Shown here: in pieces, positions 14,394 to 21,783 of the stretch | How the letters are laid out: every line of letters starts with the position of its first letter | How positions within the stretch are numbered: the first letter of the stretch is position 1 | From: Motiliproteus sp036964625 | GTDB taxonomy: Bacteria; Pseudomonadota; Gammaproteobacteria; Pseudomonadales; Balneatricaceae | DNA length: 30,695 bases | Assembly: GCA_036964625.1 (NCBI GenBank) | Contig: JBALTG010000049.1 | Location: 1 to 30,695 of the forward strand | Reading direction: 5' to 3' | Position numbers and translations under genes: made by a program | Notes under the pieces: generated by a model | What the model was told of the DNA's origin: nothing | The model's input: the letters and a program-made list of their open reading frames with translations, nothing else | The model's database searches: none

Positions 14394-15217
14394 CGTTATT
14401 AGTGCTGGGCGGCACCGCGGATGCGCGGCGAGTGGCGACGACACTGCATCAGCAGGGGATGACGGTTATCTACAGTGTCGCCGGTTTGGTTCGAGCGCCC
14501 CAGGTACCCTGCGCAGTGGTCAGTGGCGGTTTCACCCAGTTCGGAGGTTTGCAGCGTTATATGGAGCAGCAGGCGATAAGGGCTATTTTGGATATCACCC
14601 ACCCCTTTGCCCAAAATATGAGCGCCGCTGCGGTTGCTGCGGCCAGGGCCTGTTCGGTTCCTTGCTGGCGCTTTCATCGTAACGCCTGGCAACAGCAGCC
14701 GGGAGATCGGTGGCAGCAGTTTTCAGATTGGAATGAATTGATCCCGGCTCTGGCCGATAAGCGCTCCGTGTTTCTGACCGCAGGGCAGCTGACCCCCGAG
14801 GTGCTGGCTGGGTTGGTGCGACTGCCTTTGCAGCACAACGGCACCGCATCGGCACCGGAATCGCGTGGTTATATCCTCCGCACTGCCGCTCCGCCCAAGA
14901 TCCGCTTGCCCACCACGATGCGCTGGATTAAAGCCATCGGGCCGTTCAGTGAGGCGGATGAAAGGGCGTTGATGGTCGCGCATCGGGTTGATGCGCTGGT
15001 CTGCAAGAATAGCGGTGGAAATGCCACGGTGGCCAAGCTAACCGTCGCCAGGCAGCTGGGTATTCTGGTGTTGATGCTGCGGCGCCCGGCGTTTCCCTCT
15101 GCGGATGAAGAGTTTAGCGATGAAGCCTGTTGTGTTGACGCGGTACTGCAGTGGTACCGGAAATTTAAGCCCGAGCCAGCCGCCTGCAGTCGTGGGCCGA
15201 AGACAGGAATCCAATAG
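14390..15217 (+). CDS. cobK: Precorrin-6A / cobalt-precorrin-6A reductase
   Basis: This 275-residue reductase (CobK/CbiJ) has the nucleotide-binding start MTLLVLGGTADARRVA, the DITHPFAQNMS block near 65-75, VFLTAGQ, TMRWIKAIGPFS, and KNSGGNATVAKLTVARQLGILVLMLRRP, all in the family order. It reduces the macrocycle with NADPH between ring contraction and the C5/C15 methylations. The ATG overlaps the cbiD stop by four bases, and the stop overlaps the GTG of cbiC. The C terminus extends about 20 residues past the last conserved block. Confidence 0.94.
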   Translation: MTLLVLGGTADARRVATTLHQQGMTVIYSVAGLVRAPQVPCAVVSGGFTQFGGLQRYMEQQAIRAILDITHPFAQNMSAAAVAAARACSVPCWRFHRNAWQQQPGDRWQQFSDWNELIPALADKRSVFLTAGQLTPEVLAGLVRLPLQHNGTASAPESRGYILRTAAPPKIRLPTTMRWIKAIGPFSEADERALMVAHRVDALVCKNSGGNATVAKLTVARQLGILVLMLRRPAFPSADEEFSDEACCVDAVLQWYRKFKPEPAACSRGPKTGIQ

Positions 15218-15858
15218 TGTCATTTGATTATGTAGTCGATCCACAAGCTATCGAGCAGCAGAGCTTTGTTCAAATTCGCCAATTGACCGACCTCTCGGGG
15301 CTGAGTCGTGAACAGCAGCAAGTGGTGATGCGTGTCGTGCACAGTGTTGGGATACCGGAAGTGGCTCCGCAGGTGAAATTCAGCGCTAACGCCTGCCCGG
15401 CGGGGTTGCAGGCGCTGGCAGACAACTGTGCGATTCTGTGTGATGTCGAGATGGTCAAGCAGGGCATTACCAAGCGTATGATTCAACAGCAACCGCTGTG
15501 TTTTCTCAATGATCCGCGCACCCAGCAGCGGGCCAAAGCCACCGCCGAGACGCGCTCAATGGCAGCCTTGGAGCTGTGGGCAGCGCAGCTGGCTGGCAGC
15601 GTCGTGGTGATCGGCAATGCGCCCACGGCGCTGTTTCGGTTGCTGGAGATGCTTGAAAACGGCTGTGATAAACCGGCATTGATTATCGGCATGCCGGTGG
15701 GATTTGTTGGCGCTGCCGAATCCAAGCAGGCGCTTTGGGATTGCCACCGGCAACTGGGTATCGAATGCATCACGTTACTGGGCAGACAAGGGGGAAGCGC
15801 AGTGTCCTCGGCGACCTGCAATGCCCTGCTACGATGCAATCGTGGCGAGTGGTACTAA
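15217..15858 (+). CDS. cbiC: Precorrin-8X methylmutase
   Basis: This 213-residue CbiC/CobH enzyme shifts the methyl group from C11 to C12 to give (hydrogeno)cobyrinic acid. The catalytic-histidine region RVVHSVGIPEV (H42), the CDVEMVKQGI block and IIGMPVGFVGAAESK are clear. The start is a GTG at 15217 whose first base is shared with the cobK stop TAG, with AGGA a short distance upstream. The C-terminal part after GMPVGFVGA contains GSAVSSATCNALL. Function in either the cobalt or cobalt-free branch is possible; the symbol follows the neighbouring cbiD and cbiG. Confidence 0.94.
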   Translation: MSFDYVVDPQAIEQQSFVQIRQLTDLSGLSREQQQVVMRVVHSVGIPEVAPQVKFSANACPAGLQALADNCAILCDVEMVKQGITKRMIQQQPLCFLNDPRTQQRAKATAETRSMAALELWAAQLAGSVVVIGNAPTALFRLLEMLENGCDKPALIIGMPVGFVGAAESKQALWDCHRQLGIECITLLGRQGGSAVSSATCNALLRCNRGEWY

Positions 15859-15895
15859 GTTGGAAGACAAGATCACGCAGCCGGTGGAGAGCCAG

Positions 15896-17176
15896 GTGAC
15901 AAGCCAGATTGAACCCAAGCGGCCCATGCAGCTGCATATCATCGGCCTGGGCGTCGCCCAGATGGCCCGGCTGGATGAGTCCGCCACACGCGTGTTGCAG
16001 TCGGCAGCGGTGGTTATCGGCTCCGAACGTCAACTGGCGGTGGTCTCGGCCCTGGTCGGCAGCACGCAGCAGCTAAAATTACCCAGCCTTAAAGAACTGC
16101 GGGAGGTGTTGGCGCGGTTTTCCGATCAGGGCGTTTCATCCGTCGCCGTTTTGGCCTCCGGTGACCCGCTTTATTTTGGCATAGGGCGATGGTTTGGTCG
16201 TCATTTCGACCCGCAACAACTGCGCTTTTATCCGGCGGTGTCCAGCGTTCAGGCTGCATGCCATCGACTCGGATTGTCGCTGCAAGATGTCACTGTTGTC
16301 AGTCTGCACGGACGACCGGTTGAAAAGATCCGCACCCGGTTAAAGCGCAACCAGCAGTTGGTTATTCTGACAGACAAACACAGTACTCCGCAGGCCCTCG
16401 CCCGTGAGTGTATTGCCGCCGGGCTATCTGAATCGACGTTGTGGGTCTGTGAATCGCTGGGCTATGAGCAGGAGCAGGTCCAGAGTCATAGTGCGAAAGA
16501 AATGGTCGCTTGTAAGACAGTTTTCGACCCTTTGCATGTCACCATTATCCAGACCCGAGGGCCGGGTGGCATGCTGCCGGAATTCCCCGGTATCACGGAT
16601 GACCGCTTTGTCACCGATGGTCCGGCAGGAAAGGGGATGCTGACCAAGCGTGAAGTTCGTTTGACGATCCTGTCGTTGATGCAGGTCTGCGACGGCGACA
16701 TTATCTGGGATATTGGCGCGGGCTGCGGTGGGGTAGCGGTGGAGCTGAGCTATTGGAATGAGCGCTCCCAGGTCTATGCCATTGAGCACCACCCTGAGCG
16801 GTTACGCTGCCTGGAGGCAAACCGGCAGCGCTTTGGTGTGGTCAGTAATTTAACCCTGGTGCCAGGACGAGCGCCTGAGGCGCTGGTCGATCTGCCCAGG
16901 GCGGACCGGGTCTTTATCGGCGGTAGCGACGGTGAACTCGCAGGGCTGCTGAGTCTGGTGTGGGCGAATCTTGCCGAGGGTGGGATACTGGTTGCCAGCG
17001 CGGTGGCTGAAACCACCAAGCAGCAATTGCTGAGTTTCTTCGAACAGCGTCAGCAACGGGCCGATGGGCTCTGTGAAACCTTGCAGGTTGCCGTGAGTAA
17101 AGGGGATCTGCTGGCCGGCCAGCTACTCTATCGCCCTGGCTTACCGGTGACCCTCTTTAAGTTCGTAAAGAGTTAA
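15896..17176 (+). CDS. cobL: Bifunctional C5,15-methyltransferase / C12-decarboxylase (CbiE-CbiT fusion)
   Basis: The N-terminal CbiE domain begins near MQLHIIGLGVAQM and contains VLASGDPLYFGIG and VSSVQAACHRLGLS, the tetrapyrrole methylase pattern. The C-terminal CbiT domain begins KREVRLTILSLMQV with the SAM-binding WDIGAGCGGVAVEL and VFIGGSDGEL. Together they methylate C5 and C15 and decarboxylate the C12 acetate of precorrin-6B. The start is uncertain: candidates are TTG 15860, GTG 15896 (GGAGAG just upstream, chosen, 426 residues) and ATG 15926; longer frames back to 15704 overlap cbiC heavily and have no family match. The end and the identity are secure. The final codons are copied in the tandem repeat downstream. 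Confidence 0.93.
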   Translation: MTSQIEPKRPMQLHIIGLGVAQMARLDESATRVLQSAAVVIGSERQLAVVSALVGSTQQLKLPSLKELREVLARFSDQGVSSVAVLASGDPLYFGIGRWFGRHFDPQQLRFYPAVSSVQAACHRLGLSLQDVTVVSLHGRPVEKIRTRLKRNQQLVILTDKHSTPQALARECIAAGLSESTLWVCESLGYEQEQVQSHSAKEMVACKTVFDPLHVTIIQTRGPGGMLPEFPGITDDRFVTDGPAGKGMLTKREVRLTILSLMQVCDGDIIWDIGAGCGGVAVELSYWNERSQVYAIEHHPERLRCLEANRQRFGVVSNLTLVPGRAPEALVDLPRADRVFIGGSDGELAGLLSLVWANLAEGGILVASAVAETTKQQLLSFFEQRQQRADGLCETLQVAVSKGDLLAGQLLYRPGLPVTLFKFVKS

Positions 17177-17222
17177 ATTCGTAAAGAGTAAGTTCGTAAA
17201 GAGTAAGTTCGTAAAGAGTTTA
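17162..17222 (+). repeat. Four tandem 15-16 bp copies of the cobL 3' end
   Basis: TTCGTAAAGAGTTAAA (17162), TTCGTAAAGAGTAAG (17178), TTCGTAAAGAGTAAG (17193) and TTCGTAAAGAGTTTA (17208) follow one another. The first copy carries the last codons and stop of cobL; the other three fill the gap before cobI. Confidence 0.93.
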
Positions 17223-17250
17223 CATTCGTCAAGTTGTCAGGAGCGCGGTA

Positions 17251-18024
17251 ATGAATGACCAGATTGAATCGACGAGTAAGGCCCCGGGGTTGATTCAAAA
17301 ATCCGCAACCACTGGGCGGTTTTTCGGCGTGGGTGTCGGTCCCGGGGATCCAGAACTGCTGACGCTCAAAGCCGCACGCTTGATTCTAAACGCTGAGGTA
17401 GTCTGCTACCTTGCCAATGAGAAAGGCGAATCCCAGGCTCGGACGATCGCGGTGGAAGCGTTTAAAAACAGCAACCCGGCACAGGTCGAGATGCCGATCG
17501 TGGTGCCGATCTTACTGGATCGTACGTTGGCCAACCGTGCCTACGACGAGGGGGCCGAGGCGATCAGGGCGGAACTTGATCAGGGCCGGGATGTGGTGTT
17601 TATCTGCGAAGGTGATCCGATGTTTTTCGGCTCATTCGCGTATCTGCTGGAGCGCTTGCAGGACAGTTATTGCTGCCAAGTGGTGCCGGGGATCTCCTCG
17701 GTCCATGCTGCCGCGTCGGCCCTGCAGCTGCCACTGACCATGCTCAGAGAGTCTTTTGCGGTGATCAGTGGTCGCCATACCGATCAGCAGATCCGTCAGG
17801 CGCTGCTGGAGCATGACAGTGTGGTGATTATGAAAGCGGGTCAGGCACGACCGCGAATCCTGGCTCTGCTGACCGAAACCGGCCGTCTGGATGAAGCCAA
17901 CTATTTAGAATATATTGGCCGTGACAATGAACGTATTCTCCATAACGTAGCGGAACTGGCCGATGAGCCCGGACCCTATTTTTCCATCTTTGTGGTGATT
18001 CGCCAGCAGCGGGATCGCGGATGA
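17251..18024 (+). CDS. cobI: Precorrin-2 / cobalt-factor II C20-methyltransferase
   Basis: This 257-residue SAM-dependent tetrapyrrole methylase (CobI/CbiL) has GVGVGPGDPELLTLKAARLI near 26-45, FICEGDPMFFGSFAYL, and VVPGISSVHAAASALQLPL in the family order. It methylates C20, the first committed step toward cobalamin from precorrin-2 or its cobalt form. About 20 residues precede the conserved start. The ATG at 17251 has AGGAGCG upstream. Its stop overlaps the cbiG ATG (ATGA). Whether it prefers metal-free or cobalt substrate cannot be read from sequence. Confidence 0.95.
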   Translation: MNDQIESTSKAPGLIQKSATTGRFFGVGVGPGDPELLTLKAARLILNAEVVCYLANEKGESQARTIAVEAFKNSNPAQVEMPIVVPILLDRTLANRAYDEGAEAIRAELDQGRDVVFICEGDPMFFGSFAYLLERLQDSYCCQVVPGISSVHAAASALQLPLTMLRESFAVISGRHTDQQIRQALLEHDSVVIMKAGQARPRILALLTETGRLDEANYLEYIGRDNERILHNVAELADEPGPYFSIFVVIRQQRDRG

Positions 18025-18824
18025 TCCGAATTATCGCGTTGACCGAAGCCGGAAAACGACTCGGCGAGCGGCTGCATTACGTGCTCCAGGTTGACGCTAA
18101 CACCGCCCCAGCGGTCAGTGAACTCTGGTATAAACCACAGCCCTTTGCCGACCGGGTGCAGCAAGCCTTCAGCGATGGCGACGCGCTGATCTTCATCTGT
18201 GCAACCGGCATCGTGGTCAGAACCCTGGCGCCGGTGATCAATAATAAACATCAGGATCCGCCGGTGCTGGTGCTCGATGAGCTGGGGCAGTTCGTTATCC
18301 CGTTGTTATCCGGGCATGAAGGAGGGGCCAATGAATGGGCGGCACAGGTGGTTGAGTTGTTGCGAGCGAAAGCGCTGCCGACTCAACTGGTGCTGACCAC
18401 CGCTCGGCCCTATCTTAAACCCGTGTATACGGTCGGTATGGGCTGCGAACGCCACTGCCCGCAAGGGGAGTTACAACAACTGTTGAACGCGTGTCTGGCT
18501 GAGGCCGGGCTGAGCATGGAACAGATTGACAGTATTAACAGCATCGCTATCAAGGCCGATGAGGTAGGGCTGATCGAGCTGGCGAAGACGTTGGAAAAGC
18601 CCTATCTGACCTGGGATGCCGGACAGCTGGGCGCGATGGATGACTTGTTGAGCACCCGCTCTGAGTATGTGTTTAACACCGTCGGTGTTTATGGTGTGGC
18701 TGAATCGGCCGCTCTCTATGCCGCACGGGAAAAAACCGGACAGACACCGGAGTTGATGCTGAATAAACAGAAGACGGCCAAAGCAACTTGTGCCATCGCG
18801 CGCAGTTATAAAACCGGGTTCTAA
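18021..18824 (+). CDS. cbiG: Cobalt-precorrin-5A hydrolase CbiG
   Basis: This 267-residue protein has the N-terminal CbiG domain (IIALTEAGKRL, FADRVQQAF, IFICATGIVVR, VLDELGQFVIPLLSGHEGGA with the conserved HEGGAN) and a compact C-terminal CobE-like part (VGMGCERHCP). CbiG opens the delta-lactone and releases acetaldehyde, marking the early-cobalt route; the aerobic pathway instead uses O2-dependent CobG, which I do not see. The ATG overlaps the cobI stop. The linker between the domains is short, making the protein smaller than many CbiG proteins. The 3' end is followed by degenerate copies of its own terminal sequence. Confidence 0.94.
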   Translation: MIRIIALTEAGKRLGERLHYVLQVDANTAPAVSELWYKPQPFADRVQQAFSDGDALIFICATGIVVRTLAPVINNKHQDPPVLVLDELGQFVIPLLSGHEGGANEWAAQVVELLRAKALPTQLVLTTARPYLKPVYTVGMGCERHCPQGELQQLLNACLAEAGLSMEQIDSINSIAIKADEVGLIELAKTLEKPYLTWDAGQLGAMDDLLSTRSEYVFNTVGVYGVAESAALYAAREKTGQTPELMLNKQKTAKATCAIARSYKTGF

Positions 18825-18855
18825 AGCAGAGCTATAAAACAAAGTTATAAAAAAG
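18802..18855 (+). repeat. Degenerate repeats after the cbiG stop
   Basis: GCAGTTATAAAAC (18802), GCAGAGCTATAAAAC (18826) and AAAGTTATAAAAAAG (18841) share an AG(T/C)TATAAAA core. The first is within the cbiG coding end and the others follow the stop. Spacing is irregular, so this is a weaker case than the other gene-end repeats. Confidence 0.5.
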
Positions 18856-18919
18856 AGTGGTCCATCACCGCTAATCGAAACGAACTGATAAGCAGTCATA
18901 GCAAGAGAGCAGCCATTAA

Positions 18920-19699
18920 ATGAGTCAATTATATGTAGTAGGTACGGGGCCGGGTGATGCACTGCTGGTGGCGCCGAAGGCACTGAATGCCATTAAGGCC
19001 AGCAGTGACCTGGTCGCTTATGGTCTGTATCTGGACCTGTTGGGAGAGGTCTGCGAGGGTAAGCAGCACCATGACCTGCCGTTAGGCGAAGAGATCGGTC
19101 GTGCCCGCCTGGCGCTGAACCTGGCGGCGAGTGGCAAAACCACGGCCTTGATCTCCAGCGGTGATATCGGCATCTACGCGATGGCGACCCTGGTGTTTGA
19201 GCTGCTGGATCTGCAGCTTCAGGGCAAAGAGAGTCACCCCGAATGGTTGGATGTTGAGATCGAAGTGATCCCCGGTATCTCGGCGATGCAGGCGGGCGCC
19301 AGCCGTGTCGGCGCGTTGCTGGGGCATGATTTCTGTACTGTTTCTTTGTCAGATCTGCTGACCCCCTGGGAGACCATCGAGAAACGTATTCACAGCGCCG
19401 GTAGCGGTGATTTCGTGATCTCGTTCTATAACCCGGTTTCCCGCAAGCGCGACTGGCAGTTGAACAGCGCCCGCGACATCCTGCTGCAATACCGTCCGGC
19501 CACGACCCCGGTACTGCTGGGACGTCAGCTGACCCGTGAGGATGAAAGTATCACCATCACCACGCTGGGCGAGCTGGATGCCAAAGACGTCGATATGTTT
19601 ACGATGGTTAGCGTCGGTAACAGTGAGTCCCGGCATATCGTCAACGGTAGCAAGGAGTGGTTGTACACGCCCCGCGGCTACAGTAAAAAACTGCTGTAA
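18920..19699 (+). CDS. cobJ: Precorrin-3B / cobalt-factor III C17-methyltransferase
   Basis: This 259-residue methylase (CobJ/CbiH) has VVGTGPGDALLVAPKALNAI, LISSGDIGIYAMATLVFEL, VIPGISAMQAGASRVGALLGHDF and FVISFYNPVSRKRDWQL, which identify the C17-methylating, ring-contracting member of the family. In the early-cobalt route this enzyme performs both methylation and contraction; with no CobG visible that is the likely mode here. The ATG at 18920 has AAGAGAGCAG upstream. It lies 95 bp after cbiG and 62 bp before cobM. Confidence 0.95.
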   Translation: MSQLYVVGTGPGDALLVAPKALNAIKASSDLVAYGLYLDLLGEVCEGKQHHDLPLGEEIGRARLALNLAASGKTTALISSGDIGIYAMATLVFELLDLQLQGKESHPEWLDVEIEVIPGISAMQAGASRVGALLGHDFCTVSLSDLLTPWETIEKRIHSAGSGDFVISFYNPVSRKRDWQLNSARDILLQYRPATTPVLLGRQLTREDESITITTLGELDAKDVDMFTMVSVGNSESRHIVNGSKEWLYTPRGYSKKLL

Positions 19700-19761
19700 C
19701 CCGTGATGTTTTCTATTATCGGCGCCAGTCCTGAGGCTACAGGACATAAGAGGGTTTATTC

Positions 19762-20565
19762 GTGACAGTCTATTTTATTGGTGCCGGTCCTGGTGACCCG
19801 GAGCTGATGACCCTGAAAGGGCATCGCCTGCTTAAGCAGTGTCCCGTGGTGCTTTATGCGGGGTCTTTGATCCCGCGCGAAGTGCTGGACGCGGTGGAAG
19901 ACTCCGCCGAAAGCATAATCGATACGGCCTCCATCGATCTGGATGAGATCATGGTACATATCAGCCAGGCGCATGCAAAAGGCCAGGACGTTGCCCGTCT
20001 GCAGTGCGGTGATCCGGCGCTCTATGGGGCGATCGGTGAGCAGATCCGGCGTCTGGAGCAACAGGGTATCGACTACCAGGTGATCCCCGGGGTCAGCGCG
20101 GTCGCCGCTTCTGCTGCCTATCTGGGTAAGGAGCTGACGCTGTCAGGCGTCTCTCAGACCGTTATTATGACCCGCTATGAAGGCAAAACGCCGTTCCCGG
20201 AGCGCGAGCGATTGCCCGAGTTAGCGCGCAGTGGTGCGACACTGGCGATCCATCTGGGCGTTACCCGTATCCACAAGATCGTTGAAGAGCTGCTGCCTCA
20301 CTACGGCGAGGACTGCCCGGTGGCGGTCTGTTACCGCACCTCCTGGCCGGATCAGGACAAGGTGAGCGGCACCCTGAAGGATATCGTTGCCAAGGTCCGG
20401 GCCAAGAAATTTACCCGCACGGCGCTGATACTGGTTGGGCATGTGCTCGATAGCGATGATTTCGCCGAGTCCTACCTCTACCAAAAAGATCAGGCCCACG
20501 TGTATCGTCCGAAGGTCAAACCGGTCGCGCCGAGAACCGTTAAGCGAGCGCTGAGCGTGACATAA
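19762..20565 (+). CDS. cobM: Precorrin-4 / cobalt-precorrin-4 C11-methyltransferase
   Basis: This 267-residue tetrapyrrole methylase (CobM/CbiF) shows FIGAGPGDPELMTLKGHRLL, VLYAGSLIP, LQCGDPALYGAIGEQ, VIPGVSAVAASAAYLGKELTL and MTRYEGKTPFPE, the classic C11-methyltransferase signature. The start is a GTG at 19762 with GAGGG about 7 nt upstream. It is followed by 117 bp with no gene and then cobW, so a new promoter before cobW is possible but I could not identify one. Confidence 0.95.
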   Translation: MTVYFIGAGPGDPELMTLKGHRLLKQCPVVLYAGSLIPREVLDAVEDSAESIIDTASIDLDEIMVHISQAHAKGQDVARLQCGDPALYGAIGEQIRRLEQQGIDYQVIPGVSAVAASAAYLGKELTLSGVSQTVIMTRYEGKTPFPERERLPELARSGATLAIHLGVTRIHKIVEELLPHYGEDCPVAVCYRTSWPDQDKVSGTLKDIVAKVRAKKFTRTALILVGHVLDSDDFAESYLYQKDQAHVYRPKVKPVAPRTVKRALSVT

Positions 20566-20682
20566 GCGTAAACCGACCCATGGCTGATCGCGAGTTATGG
20601 GATCGTTAAACGAAAATTGAGTACCTATCCGTTGTGATAGCGGCTGTTCACACATTTAGTTGGATAATTTCGTAAGGAACAG

Positions 20683-21783
20683 ATGATGCGGTTAAATAAG
20701 ATCCCCACCACGATCGTGACCGGTTTTTTAGGTAGTGGCAAAACCACCCTGTTGTCCAATGTTTTAAAGCAGGCGGCTGGAAAGCGCATTGCGGTTATCG
20801 TCAACGAGTTTGGTGAACTGGATATCGATGCCGATCTGCTGCGCAGCTGTCCTCTCCCCTGTGATGAGACGGGTGACGCTAACAGTGCCAGTCAGGGCCA
20901 AACGCAAAACGGCATCTATGAGCTGGCCAACGGCTGTATCTGCTGTACCGTCGAAGAGGAGTTTCTGCCGGTGATGCAGCAACTGGTGGCGCGTCGCGAT
21001 GAGATCGATCATATCCTGATCGAAACCAGTGGCCTGGCGCTGCCCAAGCCGTTGGTGCAGGCGTTTAACTGGCCGGGTATCAAAGAACATTGCACCGTGG
21101 ATGCGGTGATCACCGTGATCGATGGGCCCGCTGTTGCTGCCGGTCGCTTTGCCCATGATGCCGAGCGGGTGCAGGCGCAGCGGCAGGCGGACGAGAGCCT
21201 GGATCATGATCCCAGCCTGCAGGAGTTGCTCGACGATCAGTTGAGTGCCGCCGATCTGGTGGTGGTCAGCAAGAATGACCTGCTGGATGACGCCGAGCGT
21301 GAGCGGGTGCAGCGGGTGATTGAAGCCAAGGTGCCCAGTGCCGTCAAGACCGTTTACACCTGTAACGGCGAAGCCCAGTTGGATATGTTGATGGGGCTGG
21401 ATGCCGCAGCGGAAGAACGCATCGGTGAAGTGCACAATCATCATGATGCCCATCATGAGCATGGCGCGCATCACGATCATGCCCATGACCATTTTGATTC
21501 TTTTGTGATTACCCTCGGCGTCGTTGACGGTGATAAGTTGCAGCGCGCCCTGAAAGACCTGCTGGGAGATTTCAATATCTTCCGCGCCAAAGGTTTTGCT
21601 GCCCTGCCTGGTAAACCGATGCGTCAAGTGCTACAGGCCGTCGGTAAACGTCTGGATGTGTATTTTGACCGTCCTTGGGGAGCGCAAGAGCAGCGGGCCA
21701 CCCAGCTGGTCTTTATCGGTAAGGGGATCGAGGAATCCGTGATCAAGACGGCCCTTGAAACCGCGCTGGTGGACGCTGCCTAG
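20683..21783 (+). CDS. cobW: CobW-family metal-delivery GTPase
   Basis: This 366-residue G3E GTPase has the P-loop GFLGSGKTT (14-22), the metal-binding GCICC motif with C85, C87 and C88, the SKNDLLDD segment, and a His-rich stretch HNHHDAHHEHGAHHDHAHDH (about 251-270) before the C-terminal CobW domain. CobW proteins use GTP hydrolysis to load a metal into a target; next to cobN the target is probably the cobaltochelatase. GGAAC precedes the ATG; a second ATG is immediately adjacent. The cobN ATG follows the stop without a gap, so the two are co-translated. Confidence 0.95.
   Translation: MMRLNKIPTTIVTGFLGSGKTTLLSNVLKQAAGKRIAVIVNEFGELDIDADLLRSCPLPCDETGDANSASQGQTQNGIYELANGCICCTVEEEFLPVMQQLVARRDEIDHILIETSGLALPKPLVQAFNWPGIKEHCTVDAVITVIDGPAVAAGRFAHDAERVQAQRQADESLDHDPSLQELLDDQLSAADLVVVSKNDLLDDAERERVQRVIEAKVPSAVKTVYTCNGEAQLDMLMGLDAAAEERIGEVHNHHDAHHEHGAHHDHAHDHFDSFVITLGVVDGDKLQRALKDLLGDFNIFRAKGFAALPGKPMRQVLQAVGKRLDVYFDRPWGAQEQRATQLVFIGKGIEESVIKTALETALVDAA

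Noticed and set aside
15704..15895. Longer N terminus for the CobL protein
   Set aside because: The stretch overlaps cbiC in another frame and does not resemble CbiE; the conserved domain begins near 15926.
17162..17222. Possible iteron or origin-type repeats
   Set aside because: The units are copies of the cobL 3' end and there is no replication gene or AT-rich unwinding region next to them.
20764..21627. 287-codon minus-strand open frame opposite cobW
   Set aside because: Its composition mirrors the cobW codons and His-rich run; it is a shadow of a secure gene.
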